A stretch of DNA of 64,000 nucleotides from RYN-230 sp963718305 (GCA_963718305.1 CAVQZG010000024.1:62001-126000); one strand, 5' to 3'. Shown: positions 25,570 to 35,527, numbered from the stretch's first letter. The notes: generated by a model from the letters alone, not told the origin. Numbers and translations: made by a program.

Positions 25570-27828
25570 TGAGTTCCCCCCAACGCCTGTACGGCCCCCG
25601 GGCCCCGGGAGACCCGGGCGCCATCACCACCGGCCCCCGCCAGCCCGCCGCGGCGGGCCGCTCCAGGCCGGGCCGCCCGGCCTGCTGCGGGGCCCGGCGG
25701 CCGACCCGCGCTGGGCCCGTCCGGCCCTGCTCGCCCTGCTGGCGCTGACCGCCCTGCTGTACGCGGCCGGGCTGAGCCGCAACGGCTGGGCGAACGACTT
25801 CTACTCCGCCGCCGTGCAGGCCGGCACCAGGAGCTGGAAGGCGTTCTTCTTCGGCTCGTTCGATTCCTCGAGCTTCATCACCGTGGACAAGACCCCCGCC
25901 TCGCTGTGGGTCATGGAGCTGTCCGCCCGGGTGTTCGGCCTGAACTACTGGAGCGTCCTGCTGCCGCAGGCCGCCGAGGGCGTCGCGTCAGTGGCGATCC
26001 TCTACGCCGCGGTCCGGCGCTGGTCCGGGCCCGCGGCCGGGCTCATCGCCGCCGGCGTGCTGGCCGTCACCCCGGTGGCCACGCTGATGTTCCGGTTCAA
26101 CAACCCCGATGCACTGCTGGTGCTGCTGATGACGGCGGCGGCGTACGCGATGGTCCGGGCCATCGACTGCGGCCGGACGCGGTGGATCGTCCTCGCGGGC
26201 GCCCTGCTCGGATTCGGCTTCCTGACCAAGATGCTCCAGGCCTTCCTGGTGCTCCCCGCGTTCGCCCTGGTCTACCTGGTGGCGGGGCCGCCGCGGCTGG
26301 GCCGGCGGCTCTGGCAGCTGCTGGCCGGCGGCGCGGCCCTCCTCGCCGCGGCAGGCTGGTGGGTGGCGATCGTGCAGTTCACCCCGGCCGCCGACCGGCC
26401 CTACGTCGGCGGCTCGACCAACGACAGCATCCTGCAGCTGGCCCTGGGCTACAACGGGCTGGGGCGGCTGGACGGCAACGAGACCGGGTCGGTGGGGTTC
26501 AACGGCGGCGCCGCCCCCGGTGGTGGTGGCGGGAGCGCGTTCGGCGGGTCCAGCGGCGTGAGCCGGCTGTTCGCCAGCGAGATGGGCGGCCAGATCAGCT
26601 GGCTGCTGCCTGCCGCGCTGATCGCGCTGGCCGCCCTGGTGTGGCTGTCTTGGCGGCGGTCGCGGACCGACCAGGTCCGGGCCGCGGCACTGCTATGGGG
26701 CGGCTGGCTGGTCGTCACCGGGCTGGTGTTCAGCTACATGAGCGGCATCATCCATCCCTATTACACCGTGGCGCTGGCCCCGGCGATCGGGGCGCTGACC
26801 GGCATCGGCGCGGTCACCGCCTGGCGGGCCCGGCGCAGCATGGCCGGCGGGCAGGCGCTCGCCGCCCGCGCCGTCCTGGCCGCGGGCCTGGTCGTGACCG
26901 CCTGGTGGGCCTTCGTGCTGCTCGGCCGTTCGGCGGACTGGCTGCCCTGGCTGCGGCCGGTAGTCCTGGCCTGCGGCCTGGCCGCGGCGGCGGTCGTGAT
27001 CGCCGAGCGCTGGCTCAGCGGCCGGGCCGTGCTCCTGTCCGTGGCGCCGCTGGCCCTGGTGGCCGGGCTGGCCGGACCGCTCGCCTACAGCGTCAATACG
27101 GCGGCCACCTCGCACACCGGCGCGCTCCCCAGCGCCGGGCCCTCCGTCGCCTCCTTCGGAGGCCCGGGTGGCGGGCCTGGCGGCGGCGGGTTCGGCGGTG
27201 GCCAGCCAGGTACCGGGTTCGGCGGCCACGGTGGCACCACTCAAGGCGGCACCACTCAGGGCGGGACCGGCCGGCCCGGCGCCGGGGCCCCCGGTTCCTC
27301 CGGCGTACCCGGGAACGCCCCCGGCGCGGCGGGTGCCACCGCCGGGGTCCCCGGCAGCACCTCCGGCCGCTCGTCCGGGAGCACCGCCGGACGTGTCCCC
27401 GGCAGCACATCCGGGCGATCGGGGCAGTTCCCGGCGGCGGCCAGGGGGGTGGCATCGGCGGCGGCCTGGGCGGCAGCACCCAGGTCTCCAGCGCCGTCAC
27501 CAAGCTGCTGACCGGCGGCGCCGCGGGGTACCGCTGGGCGGCGGCCACCGTGGGTGCGGAAAGCGCGGCCCCGTTCCAGCTGGCCAGCGGCGAGCCGGTG
27601 ATGGCCATCGGCGGGTTCAACGGCACCGACCAGGCACCCACCCTGGCCCAGTTCAAGACGATGGTCGCGGCGCACGAGGTGCATTACTTCATCGGCGCGA
27701 ACGGCCACACGTTCGGCGGCGGCTCAGGCGACGCGGCCCAGATCACCTCCTGGGTGGAATCGCACTTCACCAAGCAGACCGTCGGCGGCGAGACCGTCTA
27801 CAACCTCACCAGCCCCACCAGCACCTAG
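25570..27828 (+). CDS. GT39-family membrane glycosyltransferase (ArnT-like), two frame interruptions
   Basis: A polytopic mannosyl/arabinosyl-transferase-like protein using a polyprenyl-phosphate sugar. Conserved parts: NDFYSAAVQAGTRSWKAFFF, FITVDKTPASLWVMELSARV, then about ten helices, a Gly-rich segment with GGPGGGPGGGGFGGG, and a C-terminal extracytoplasmic domain (FQLASGEPVMAIGGFNGTD, VHYFIGANGHTFGGGSGD). The N-terminus (GTG 25570, SSPQRLYGPRAPGDPG) and the first helix are in different frames, with the change at ~25640-25675. The C-terminal domain is in a third register; adding one G to GGGG at 27421-27424 restores it. I treat this as one gene with indels. It may glycosylate cell-wall or surface components. 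Confidence 0.82.
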
Positions 27829-27852
27829 CCCCGGCGGCCCTGCTCCCCCGAC

Positions 27853-27895
27853 GTGGGTGCCCGCGTCGCTCCAGCAGCGCGGGCGCCGGACCCAC
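27853..27895. terminator. Terminator hairpin between convergent genes
   Basis: GTGGGTGCCCGCG (27853-27865) pairs with CGCGGGC (27878-27884) and, after a small bulge, ACCCAC (27890-27895). It lies between the stops of the convergent glycosyltransferase and AraC-type genes. Confidence 0.6.
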
Positions 27896-27926
27896 GCTGC
27901 GCCCGTGGCCCGCGAGCCGGGGTGGG

Positions 27927-28793
27927 TCAGCGGGCGGCGCGGGCGTAAGCGGCGGGCGTAATGCCGTAGCAGCGGCGGAACCACCGGGTCAGGTGGGCCT
28001 GGTCGGCGAAGCCCGCGTCCGCCGCCGCCTGCCCGGGCGGTGTTCCCCGGGCCAGCTCCCGCCGGGCGGCGCGGAGCCGCAGCTGGCGCTGGTACTCCCC
28101 CGGCGCCAGCCCGGCCACGGACCGGAAGGCCCGGTACGCGGCGTAGCGGCTGCATCCGGCGGCGGCGGCCAGGTCGGCGCCGGAGACCGGCCCGGCGTAC
28201 TCCGCGTCGAGCAGGTCCCGGACCCGCCGCGCGATGCGCATGGTCTCGGCCGCACTGACGGGGGCCGGGACGGCCAGCCGTCCCCCCGCCACCCGGGCCG
28301 CCCGGCCCACCGCGACGGTCAGCCGCTCGCCGCGCTCCAGCGGGGTGGCGGTCCCGGTCAGGGCGCGGTGCAGCCGTCGCAGCGCGGCGGCGAGCGCGGG
28401 GTCCGCCACGACCGGCGTGGTGAACAGCGGCCGCCCGGCCGGGCGGCCGCCGATGTCGGCCAGGACGTCGGTCACCAGGCCGGGGCCGATGTGGATCATC
28501 CGGTAGCTGAACCCCTGGCCGGTGGTGGCGTGGCCGTCGTGCGGGTCGTCGGGGTTGAAGGCCATGACCATGCCGGCCGCGCTGGTGTGCGAGGCGCCCC
28601 GGCAGGTGAAGGACTGCGCGCCGGACTCGGTGACACCGAAGGAGTAGGTGTCGTGGCTGTGCCGGTGATACACGTGCTCCCGGAAGTGCGCGTGCATGGC
28701 TTCCAGCGGCTCATCCGCTGACCGCCAGTACCTGGACCAGTCCCCGTGGGCGTCTCCGCCCACCGCGCTGCGGCTGGCCGGCGGGCCGTTCAT
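27927..28793 (-). CDS. AraC-family transcriptional regulator
   Basis: 288 residues. The N-terminal cupin-like AraC_binding domain is seen as HVYHRHSHDTYSFGVTESGA, with SFGV typical of the family. The C-terminal double HTH has DLAAAAGCSRYAAYRAFRSV and QAAADAGFADQAHLTRWFRR, then YGITPAAYARAAR. It probably responds to a small molecule bound by the cupin. The start overlaps the stop of the TetR gene by four bases, so the two regulators are co-translated. Confidence 0.9.
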   Translation of the reverse strand: MNGPPASRSAVGGDAHGDWSRYWRSADEPLEAMHAHFREHVYHRHSHDTYSFGVTESGAQSFTCRGASHTSAAGMVMAFNPDDPHDGHATTGQGFSYRMIHIGPGLVTDVLADIGGRPAGRPLFTTPVVADPALAAALRRLHRALTGTATPLERGERLTVAVGRAARVAGGRLAVPAPVSAAETMRIARRVRDLLDAEYAGPVSGADLAAAAGCSRYAAYRAFRSVAGLAPGEYQRQLRLRAARRELARGTPPGQAAADAGFADQAHLTRWFRRCYGITPAAYARAAR

Positions 28794-29389
28794 GGCCGCG
28801 CTCCCGGCGTGGCCCCGGCGATGACCGTGGCCACGACCTTGCGGACCGCTCCAGCCTCGGGCGGGGTGCCTTCCCGGCCGGCGAAGAGCAGGTGCGCGGC
28901 GCCGATCAGGGTGGGCGCGAGCGTGTCCACGTCGGCATCCGCGGCAATCCGGCCGAGTTCGCGCTCGATGATGAGGTAGGAGGCGATCATGGCCGTGGCT
29001 TCCGTCAGCAGCGGGATACCCGCCGGCCTGGCCTGGCGCAGCCGGACCCGCAGCTCATCGCGGGAGATCACGAGGCTGACGATACCCAGGGCGACGGAGC
29101 CGAAGAGCTCCATCAGCGCGCCGGTGAGGTTGCCGGCGACGGTGCCGGTCCCGGCGGCGGCGCGCAGGGCGGCGGCCTGGCCGTCCAGCCGGGCGATGCG
29201 GTCCGCCGTGAGCTCGGCGAGGAAGGCGTCGAAGTCAGCGAAGTGCCGGTGCAGGACGCCCTTGGCGCAGCCCGCCTCCGTGGTGACCGCCCGGCTGGTC
29301 AGCGCGTTCGGGCCGTCCCGGAGCAGGACGCGCTCGGCGGCATCGAACAGCTGCTCACGCGCGTCGCGGATGGCCACCCCGGTCGGCAC
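28790..29389 (-). CDS. TetR-family transcriptional regulator
   Basis: 199 residues. The N-terminal HTH is LFDAAERVLLRDGPNALTSR, then AVTTEAGCAKGVLHRHFADF. The C-terminal ligand domain is helical (LGIVSLVISRDELRVRLRQA). GGGGAGG lies just upstream of GTG 29389. It is divergent from the methyltransferase gene, whose promoter contains two GTGGGC/GCCCAC palindromes that are the obvious candidate operator. Confidence 0.9.
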   Translation of the reverse strand: MPTGVAIRDAREQLFDAAERVLLRDGPNALTSRAVTTEAGCAKGVLHRHFADFDAFLAELTADRIARLDGQAAALRAAAGTGTVAGNLTGALMELFGSVALGIVSLVISRDELRVRLRQARPAGIPLLTEATAMIASYLIIERELGRIAADADVDTLAPTLIGAAHLLFAGREGTPPEAGAVRKVVATVIAGATPGARP

Positions 29390-29454
29390 CGCGCCTCCCC
29401 TCCCCTCGCTGACCCGTGCCCGGTTGACCCGTGCCCGGTTGACCGCGTGCCTGG

Positions 29455-29505
29455 TTGACGAGTGGGCACCTGCCCACTACGGTGGGCGCGTGCCCACTAT
29501 ACCGC
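29455..29505 (+). promoter_or_regulatory. Promoter with embedded palindromic operators, probable leaderless start
   Basis: TTGACG (29455-29460) and TACGGT (29478-29483) are 17 bases apart, a normal sigma-70-type promoter. The spacer is an exact palindrome, AGTGGGCACCTGCCCACT (29461-29478). A second palindrome, GTGGGCGCGTGCCCAC (29482-29497), overlaps the expected transcription start and the GTG start codon at 29490, so the mRNA would be leaderless. A TetR dimer bound here would block RNA polymerase. Confidence 0.65.
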
Positions 29506-30313
29506 CGGGGCGGACGCCTCTTCCCGAGCACGAGCGACGCGAGCCGCATCAGGCCCGGCAGGTCGCGGAGTCGTTTGGCTTGGACGCCGAACGCTACGAC
29601 CGGGCCCGGCCCCGCTATCCCGACGCCATGGTGGCGGCGATCGTCGCCGCCAGTCCCGGCCCGGGCGTCCTGGACGTCGGCTGCGGCACCGGCATAGCGG
29701 CCCGGCAGTTCCAGGCGGCCGGCTGCCGGGTGCTCGGGGTCGAGCCCGACGCGCGGATGGCCGGCCTGGCCCGGCGGTTCGGCGTCGAGGTCGAGGTGGC
29801 GACGTTCGAAGCCTGGGAAAGGGCCGGCCGGGCCTTCGACGCGGTCATCGCCGGGCAGGCCTGGCACTGGGTGGATCCGGTCGCTGGAGCGGCCCAGGCG
29901 GCGCAGGCGCTGCGGCCGGGCGGGCGGCTGGCGGTGTTCTGGAATTCGTTCCGCCCCCGGCCGGCCTGGCGGAGGCGTTCGCCGCGGTCAACCGCCGCGT
30001 GCTGCCCGACTCGCCGCTCAGCCGCGGGGCGTTGCCCGGCCCGGATGCGTACTCAGCGCTGTGCACGAAGGCGGCCGACGGGATGCGGCAGGCGGGCGCG
30101 TTCAGCGATGCGGAGGAATGGCGATTCGACTGGGACCGGCCCTACACCCGCGACGAGTGGCTGGACGTGGTGCCGACCTTCGGCGGCTACAGCCAGTTCG
30201 CGCTGGCCACGCAGGAGGAGTTGCTGGCCGGTATCGGCGCCGCCGTCGACGCGGCGGGGGGCAGCTTCACGATGGGCTACACCGCCGTCGTGGCCACTGC
30301 GGCGCGCACCTGA
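29490..30313 (+). CDS. Class I SAM-dependent methyltransferase, frame interrupted
   Basis: About 274 residues when the frame is joined. ARQVAESFGLDAERYDRARP and VLDVGCGTGIAARQF (motif I, SAM binding) are followed by VLGVEPDARM and GQAWHWVDP, the Methyltransf_11/25 type. After RLAVFWNSFRP the frame changes; the other frame continues with GLAEAFAAVNRRVLPDS and the C-terminal FDWDRPYTRDEWLDVVPTFG. Adding one C to the run at 29954-29958 restores a single protein. It is controlled by the divergent TetR regulator, which suggests methylation of a small toxic compound or metabolite; the substrate is unknown. Confidence 0.82.
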
Positions 30314-30326
30314 CCCGCCGCAACGG

Positions 30327-30352
30327 CGGACAGCCCCTCGGCGGGGGCTGTC
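30327..30352. terminator. Bidirectional terminator hairpin
   Basis: GGACAGCCCC (30327-30336) and GGGGCTGTCC (30343-30352) form a perfect 10-bp stem with a 6-base loop between the convergent methyltransferase and winged-helix genes. Confidence 0.75.
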
Positions 30353-30378
30353 CGGGAAGACCGGGGCTGGCGGGCCAT

Positions 30379-30678
30379 TTACAGGCCGCCGAGCAGGTCG
30401 CGCAGGGCCTGGGTGTAGGCGCCGAGTGCGGCCCGGCCCTGGCCGGTGAGAGCGACCGTGGTGATGGACACGGTCCCGTTCCTGGTCTTTTCACTGCTGA
30501 TGTAGTCGGCTTCTTCGAGCTTGCGCAGGTGGATGATCAGGTTGCCGGGGGTGAGCCCGATCATGTCCTGCAGGCGGGTGAAGGAGAGCGTGTCGCCGTT
30601 GGGCAGTGCCGCCAGCGTCGCGACGATCTTCAGCCGGGTGGGGACGTGGATCAGCGGGTCGAGCGCGTCGTCAGTCAT
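30379..30678 (-). CDS. Winged-helix transcriptional regulator (MarR/ArsR-like, HTH_27)
   Basis: 99 residues: DPLIHVPTRLKIVATLAALP, then FTRLQDMIGLTPGNLIIHLR as the HTH and KLEEADYISSEKTRNG as the wing. This is the small repressor usually encoded beside a membrane protein of unknown role. It starts 9 bases after the upstream membrane-protein gene, so both belong to one operon, and probably acts on the triple 17-base operator upstream of that operon. Confidence 0.88.
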   Translation of the reverse strand: MTDDALDPLIHVPTRLKIVATLAALPNGDTLSFTRLQDMIGLTPGNLIIHLRKLEEADYISSEKTRNGTVSITTVALTGQGRAALGAYTQALRDLLGGL

Positions 30679-30687
30679 GGCACACCG

Positions 30688-31323
30688 TCATGCGCGCTGC
30701 CGCCGGGCGACGGCGACGGCCTTGCCCACCAGCACAGCGCACAGGCCCACGCCGGCCACCGCCCACGACCCGGCCGGCCCGGCGAATGCGCCCACGACGC
30801 CGACGGCGGCGACCGCGAGCCCCTCGCCGCACCCGCGCCAGCCTTCCCGTGCCGCCATGACGGCCGCATAAGCCAGGCCGGGGACGATCAGCACCGTGGT
30901 GGGGTACAGGGCGAAGCTCACCCCGGCGGCGGACAGTGCCCACATGAGCACGGGCACGACGGCCCAGGACACCACCAGGATGATGATCTCGGCCGGGCGC
31001 AGCCGGGTTCTGCCGCGTATCCCGGCGAGGGCGCGCTCGCGGACCGCGACCGTGGCGGCGAAGTTGAGGACGATGAACGCGATCAGGATGGGGATGTCCG
31101 CGGCGGTCGGGCCCTGGTAGGGGTGCTGTCCGCGCACGGAGAGCCAGATCGCGCCGAGGGCGATCAGGACCGCGACCCCCCTGGCCGCCAGGAGCCACGG
31201 CGGGGAGGGCGCAAGCCTGCGGCGGGCCCGCTGGGTGGTCTGGTCCAGCAGGGCGGCGGCCTGCTGGGGGTCGAAGTTGCCGCCGTTGCCGGCGGAGGTG
31301 GTGGTGTCTGGTGTGGGGTTCAT
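30688..31323 (-). CDS. Integral membrane protein co-transcribed with winged-helix regulator
   Basis: About 211 residues with roughly six membrane helices arranged in pairs (LLAARGVAVLIALGAIWLSV, DIPILIAFIVLNFAATVAV, EIIILVVSWAVVPVLMWAL and others) and a soluble N-terminus (residues 1-45) containing QQAAALLDQTTQRARRRL. This N-terminal motif recurs in small actinobacterial membrane proteins paired with HTH_27 regulators. ATG 31323 follows GGGAGACACC; the GTG at 31338 is upstream of that site. Function unknown. Confidence 0.78.
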   Translation of the reverse strand: MNPTPDTTTSAGNGGNFDPQQAAALLDQTTQRARRRLAPSPPWLLAARGVAVLIALGAIWLSVRGQHPYQGPTAADIPILIAFIVLNFAATVAVRERALAGIRGRTRLRPAEIIILVVSWAVVPVLMWALSAAGVSFALYPTTVLIVPGLAYAAVMAAREGWRGCGEGLAVAAVGVVGAFAGPAGSWAVAGVGLCAVLVGKAVAVARRQRA

Positions 31324-31340
31324 GGTGTCTCCCTTCACTG

Positions 31341-31416
31341 ACTCTATGCCACAAAGTAGACGCTGCTTTATGGCGCAAAGTCAAGGGCTCAGACCCAGAA
31401 CTTTATGACGTAAAGT
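31341..31416 (-). promoter_or_regulatory. Three copies of a 17-bp palindromic operator
   Basis: ACTCTATGCCACAAAGT (31341-31357), GCTTTATGGCGCAAAGT (31365-31381) and ACTTTATGACGTAAAGT (31400-31416) share the pattern CTTTATG-C-YAAAGT, with inverted ACTTT/AAAGT arms. They lie directly upstream of the membrane-protein/winged-helix operon, so autoregulation by the winged-helix protein is likely. Confidence 0.7.
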
Positions 31417-31544
31417 CAGGCGGCCGGCGGCGGCGGGATGGAGCCAGCTGCCGTGCATCCCCATCGATCAGGAACTGACCGTGACCATGGACGGGGCGCT
31501 CACGCGTTCAAGACGGCGCGGCGCGAGCCGGCCAGGGTGGGGAG

Positions 31545-31955
31545 ATGCGTTTCGATACCAAGATTGCCATCGCCGTCCGCGGGGACCTGGCGGTCTGGCA
31601 GCAGCTGAACGTGACGGCGTTCCTGGCCAGTGGGGTGGCCGCCAGCTGCGGCGAGACGATCGGGAAGCCGTACGAGGACGGGTCAGGACACCGGTACCTG
31701 GAGATGTTCCGCCAGCCGGTGCTGGTCTACGCGGCGGACGGGCCGGGCCTGGGCGCGGTCCGCGATCGGGCGGCCGCCCGGGAGATGCCCATCGCGATCT
31801 ACACCGACGACATGTTCGCCACCGGGCACGACGAGGCCAACCGGGCCGTGGTCCGGGCGGTGCCCGCCGACGACCTGCGCCTGGCCGGGGTCGCGGTCTA
31901 CGGGCCGCGCAACGCGGTGGACAAGGTGGTCAAGGGCCTGGCGCTGCACTCCTGA
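31545..31955 (+). CDS. DUF2000 family protein
   Basis: 136 residues. DTKIAIAVRGDLAVWQQLNV then TAFLASGVAASCGETIGKPY is the signature of DUF2000, a peptidyl-tRNA-hydrolase-like alpha/beta fold; YTDDMFATGHDEANRAVVRA closes the domain. Its length is that of the whole family. GGGGAG stands directly before ATG 31545. No biochemical role is established for DUF2000, and the neighbours do not reveal one. Confidence 0.85.
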   Translation: MRFDTKIAIAVRGDLAVWQQLNVTAFLASGVAASCGETIGKPYEDGSGHRYLEMFRQPVLVYAADGPGLGAVRDRAAAREMPIAIYTDDMFATGHDEANRAVVRAVPADDLRLAGVAVYGPRNAVDKVVKGLALHS

Positions 31956-31966
31956 GCCGCTCCACC

Positions 31967-32899
31967 TCAGCCGGGCGCGGCCCCGGAGCCCACCGGCGGG
32001 TGGCCCGCCAGGTCGAGCAGGTCATCGAGCACCATGCCGAACGAGCGCGCGGCGAGGGTCAGATGACCCTCGCCGCGGGCCAGGTGAGCCCGCGCTCCCG
32101 GGATGTGCCCGGCGAGCCAGGCGCCGTGGCTGAACGGGACCATCCGGTCCTCTGCCCCCTGCCAGATGGCGACCGGGACGGCGCCGGCCTGCTCCAGCGG
32201 GAAGCCCCAGTCGCTGACGAACGCGATGTCGTCGTCCCGCCAGCCCGCGATGCCGGCCCGGAGCGCGATCCGGAACGACTCGGCCAGGTAGTCCGCGAAC
32301 TCCGCGGTGACCACGGCCCGGTCCGCGGCGGAGATCAGCCCGCCCATCTCCTCCGCCACCTGCTGGCCGGTGACCTGGCCGAGCCCGGCCGCGGCTTCCT
32401 CCAGGAATGTGGTGAGCGCGGTCTCCCCCTGCCCGGCCGCGGTGAACTCATCCACGTTCTCCGGGCCCATCCCCGCCATCCAGTCCAGGCCCGCGGCATG
32501 GGCCGGGGCCACGCCGGCCAGCGAGGCCGCGGCCAGGCACCGGCCGGGCAGCAGCGCGGCGCAGGCCAGCGCGTGCGGGCCGCCGCCGGACCAGCCGACG
32601 GTCACGAACTGGCGGGCGCCGAGCCCGTCCAGCACCGTCGCAGTGTCCGCTGCGGCATCCGCGATGCGGCGGCCCGGCCGCGCGGTCGAGCCGCCGTAGC
32701 CGGGCCGGGCGTACATCACGGTGCGCAGCCCGCGCACCGCGGCGGCCGTGGCCATGTCCGTGGACGCCACCAGGCCACCGGGGGTCCCGTTGTGGAAGAG
32801 CAGCACCAGTCCATCCTCCGGGCCGGTGCTCAGCACCTCGAGCTGCCGGCCGTCCGCGGTAGCCAGGACCCGGGTGAGGTGCGACGGTTCGTTGACCAT
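31967..32899 (-). CDS. Alpha/beta hydrolase
   Basis: 310 residues. LVLLFHNGTPGG provides the oxyanion H-N-G-T-P motif, VMYARPGYGGSTARPGR the next strand, and VTVGWSGGGPHALACAAL the nucleophile elbow (Ser in GWSGGG). AIWQGAEDRMVPF carries the acid and LARGEGHLTLAAR the catalytic His. AAGG precedes ATG 32899 by 8 bases. It resembles epoxide-hydrolase/proline-iminopeptidase-like enzymes, with no evidence of the substrate. Convergent with the DUF2000 gene. Confidence 0.85.
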   Translation of the reverse strand: MVNEPSHLTRVLATADGRQLEVLSTGPEDGLVLLFHNGTPGGLVASTDMATAAAVRGLRTVMYARPGYGGSTARPGRRIADAAADTATVLDGLGARQFVTVGWSGGGPHALACAALLPGRCLAAASLAGVAPAHAAGLDWMAGMGPENVDEFTAAGQGETALTTFLEEAAAGLGQVTGQQVAEEMGGLISAADRAVVTAEFADYLAESFRIALRAGIAGWRDDDIAFVSDWGFPLEQAGAVPVAIWQGAEDRMVPFSHGAWLAGHIPGARAHLARGEGHLTLAARSFGMVLDDLLDLAGHPPVGSGAAPG

Positions 32900-32921
32900 G
32901 CTGGTCACCTTAATCGCGGCG

Positions 32922-35527
32922 TCAGGGCAGGCGGCTCAGGTCCACGGTCTGCAGCTGGGCTGACTTGGTGTTGGTGACCAGCAGCGTGTGGCTTTGGGAC
33001 ACGACTGCGAACTGCCGGGGCTGCAGCCCCGACCGGAGGTAGCCGACCAGGGCCGGTTTTCCGGCCAGGGCCTTGGCCGTGTCGACCACGGCCAGGTTGG
33101 GCACGGACCCCGGCTGGGCCTGCTTGTTGGAGTCGGCGACCACGATGCGGTTTCCGTGGCTGATGACGGCCAGCCCGAGCGGTGACTGGCCGACCGCGAC
33201 GCTGGCCAGAAGGGCATGCCCGGGATCGCTCAGCAGCTTGGCGGTCGAGAACCCGAGCAAGGCGTTGGAGCCAGCCGCGGTCACCCAGAGCTTCTGGCCG
33301 CCCGCCGTGAATACGATCCGGTTGGCCTTGCACCCGGCTGGCACCTTCTTGATCACGCTGGAGGCTCCAGGATGCTGCTCCGCCTGGCGCACGTCGATGA
33401 TGCTCAACTCCCCGGACCCGGGGGCGGAGGCCTGGCTGGCCACGTAGGCGTGCTGCCCGTCGGGGGGTATCGCGATCCCGATCGGCTGGGGGCCCACCGG
33501 GATGTGGCCGACGACATCGCCGGGCCCGAAGCCGGAGGAGAGCGCGCGCTGCAGGTCGAATACCCCCACGCTGGCGCTGTTCTGGAAGGTGACGAAGGCG
33601 AAGTTCCCGTCTGGGGTGATAGCCACGTCTTCCGCGTGCATCTGGCCCGGGCTGACCAGCGACCCCACCTTGTTGGCCCCCGCCCCCTGCTCGAGGTCGC
33701 TGACCCGGAACACGGTAATCCCGCTGCCGCCAGCGACGACCAGGAAATGCCCGTTCGGGGTGAGCGCCTCTCCCTGGGCGTGATCCAGCGGGGCACTGTC
33801 CCACATCCTGGCCGGGACGGAGTTCTGGGTGTTCATCACGGCGAGGCCGCTGCCGGCGCCGGAGACGAACGCGAAGCCAGGGACGGTCTCGACGTCGAAC
33901 GGATTCCCGCCGGTCGCGACCAGATGGCTCCCGACGTGCTTGAGCTGCGCCCCCTTCGCGGTCTGGGTGGTGCATCCGGGCGGCTTCACCGACACCACCT
34001 GGGCCGACCCGGTGGTCTTGGCCCCGGTCGAGAAGGAGTTCTTCACGAAGTACCCCACCGCAGCCAGGACCACCACGACGGCCAGCGCCGCAGCCGCCCA
34101 GAGCCCGCGGCGGCGGCGCGGCGGTTCGGGCCGGCCGGGCGCTGGCCGGCGGCTGAAAGCCGGCGGCCGGCCGGGCGGCCCGGGGGCATAGCCTCCCGGA
34201 GTGACCGCAGGGACATCCCGCGTGGCGTCGGGCAGCAGCGGAGGCGGCGCGGCGGGAGGTCCCGCCTCCGGGGACCTGGGCCGGTACCAGTCAGCCTCCG
34301 GGAAGCCGGACGATGGGGACTCGGCTTCGGGACCGGAGCGGGCAGGCCCGGACAACTCGGTAGCCGGGCCGGATTCCCCGCGGGCGGGCCCGGGGTCTTC
34401 AAAGGCCGGGCCCGGGTCCCCGGGGGCCGGGCCAGAATCCGCTGCGGCGGCGCCAGCCGGAACGGGACCGGGCTGGCCGGTGCCGGGCTGGCCGGCCAGG
34501 GCTCGCCGGTCCCGGAGCCGGGATCGGATGGCGATACGGGCCCCGCGACTCCCGTCTGCTCGTGATCGGCTGGCACCACCGGCACGACCTGTGTGCTCTC
34601 CCGGAGCGGGACATCCGGGAAGTCGGCGGCCGGCCCCGGCACCAGTCCCGGCCCTGATTCGAGCCCGCAGGCCTGGCGCAGCGCGGCGGCGAACTCCGGG
34701 CAGGTGCCGTACCGCTCGGTGGGGACCTTGGCCAGCGCCTTGGCCATCACGTCGTCCACGGCCGCGGGCAGGTCGGGGCGGCGGCTGGTCAGTGCGGGCG
34801 GAGGGGCGGAGATCTGGGCCCACATGACCGCGACCGACTCGTCCCTGACGAACGGCGGGTGGCCAGTCAGCATGGTGAACGCGGAGCAGGCCAGCGCGTA
34901 CTCGTCCGTGCGCCCATTCACTGCCCGGGCCTCGATCTGCTCAGGCGCGATGTAGTCCAGCGTGCCGAGGAACTGGCCGGTCGAGGTCAGCGCGCTGACC
35001 GACAGGGCCCGCTTGCTCAGGCCGAAATCAGACAGGTAGGCGTGGCCGGGGTAGTCCCCCCCGCCCGCCATGTCGAGCAGCATGTTGCCCGGCTTGACGT
35101 CCCGGTGCACCAGCCCGTGCGAATGAGCCGCCTCCAGGCCGGCCGCGACCTGGGTGATGATGTGGCAGGCCCGGGCGGCGGCCAGTGGCCCCTCGGTGTC
35201 CACGAGCTCCTGCACGTTCGGCCCGTGCACGAAGCGCATCGCGATGAACAGCACCCCGTTGGCCTCGCCCGCCTCGAAGATCGGGATGATGTTGGGGTGG
35301 TCTACGGCGGCCGCGGTACGCGATTCGCGGATGAACCGCTGCCGGAACGCCTCGTCCCGGGCCAGCTCGGGCGACAGCACCTTGATCGCGACCGGGCGCT
35401 CCAGCCGGATGTCGTAGGCGCGGTAGACCACGGCCATGCCGCCCCGGCCGATCTGCTCATCGAGCCGGTACCCGGCCAGGCGAGACCCGACGCCGAAGCC
35501 CCCAAACTCCGGGGTCTCGTCAGACAC
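32922..35527 (-). CDS. Ser/Thr protein kinase with extracytoplasmic beta-propeller, frame interrupted
   Basis: Kinase domain (residues ~15-275): GRGGMAVVYRAYD (P-loop), VAIKVLSPE (Lys), HRDVKPGNMLLD (catalytic loop), LSDFGLSK (DFG) and GTLDYIAPEQIE. After a Pro/Gly linker come one membrane helix (LWAAAALAVVVVLAAVGYFV) and a YVTN-type propeller with repeated blades (ALTPNGHFLVVAGGSGITVF, AITPDGNFAFVTFQNSASVG). The kinase and the linker/propeller are in different frames, switching between ~34440 and 34510. GTG 35527 has an AGGGGGG site; GTG 35545 is upstream. The propeller probably senses a wall or external ligand. A close paralog lies at 51794-54297. Confidence 0.85.
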
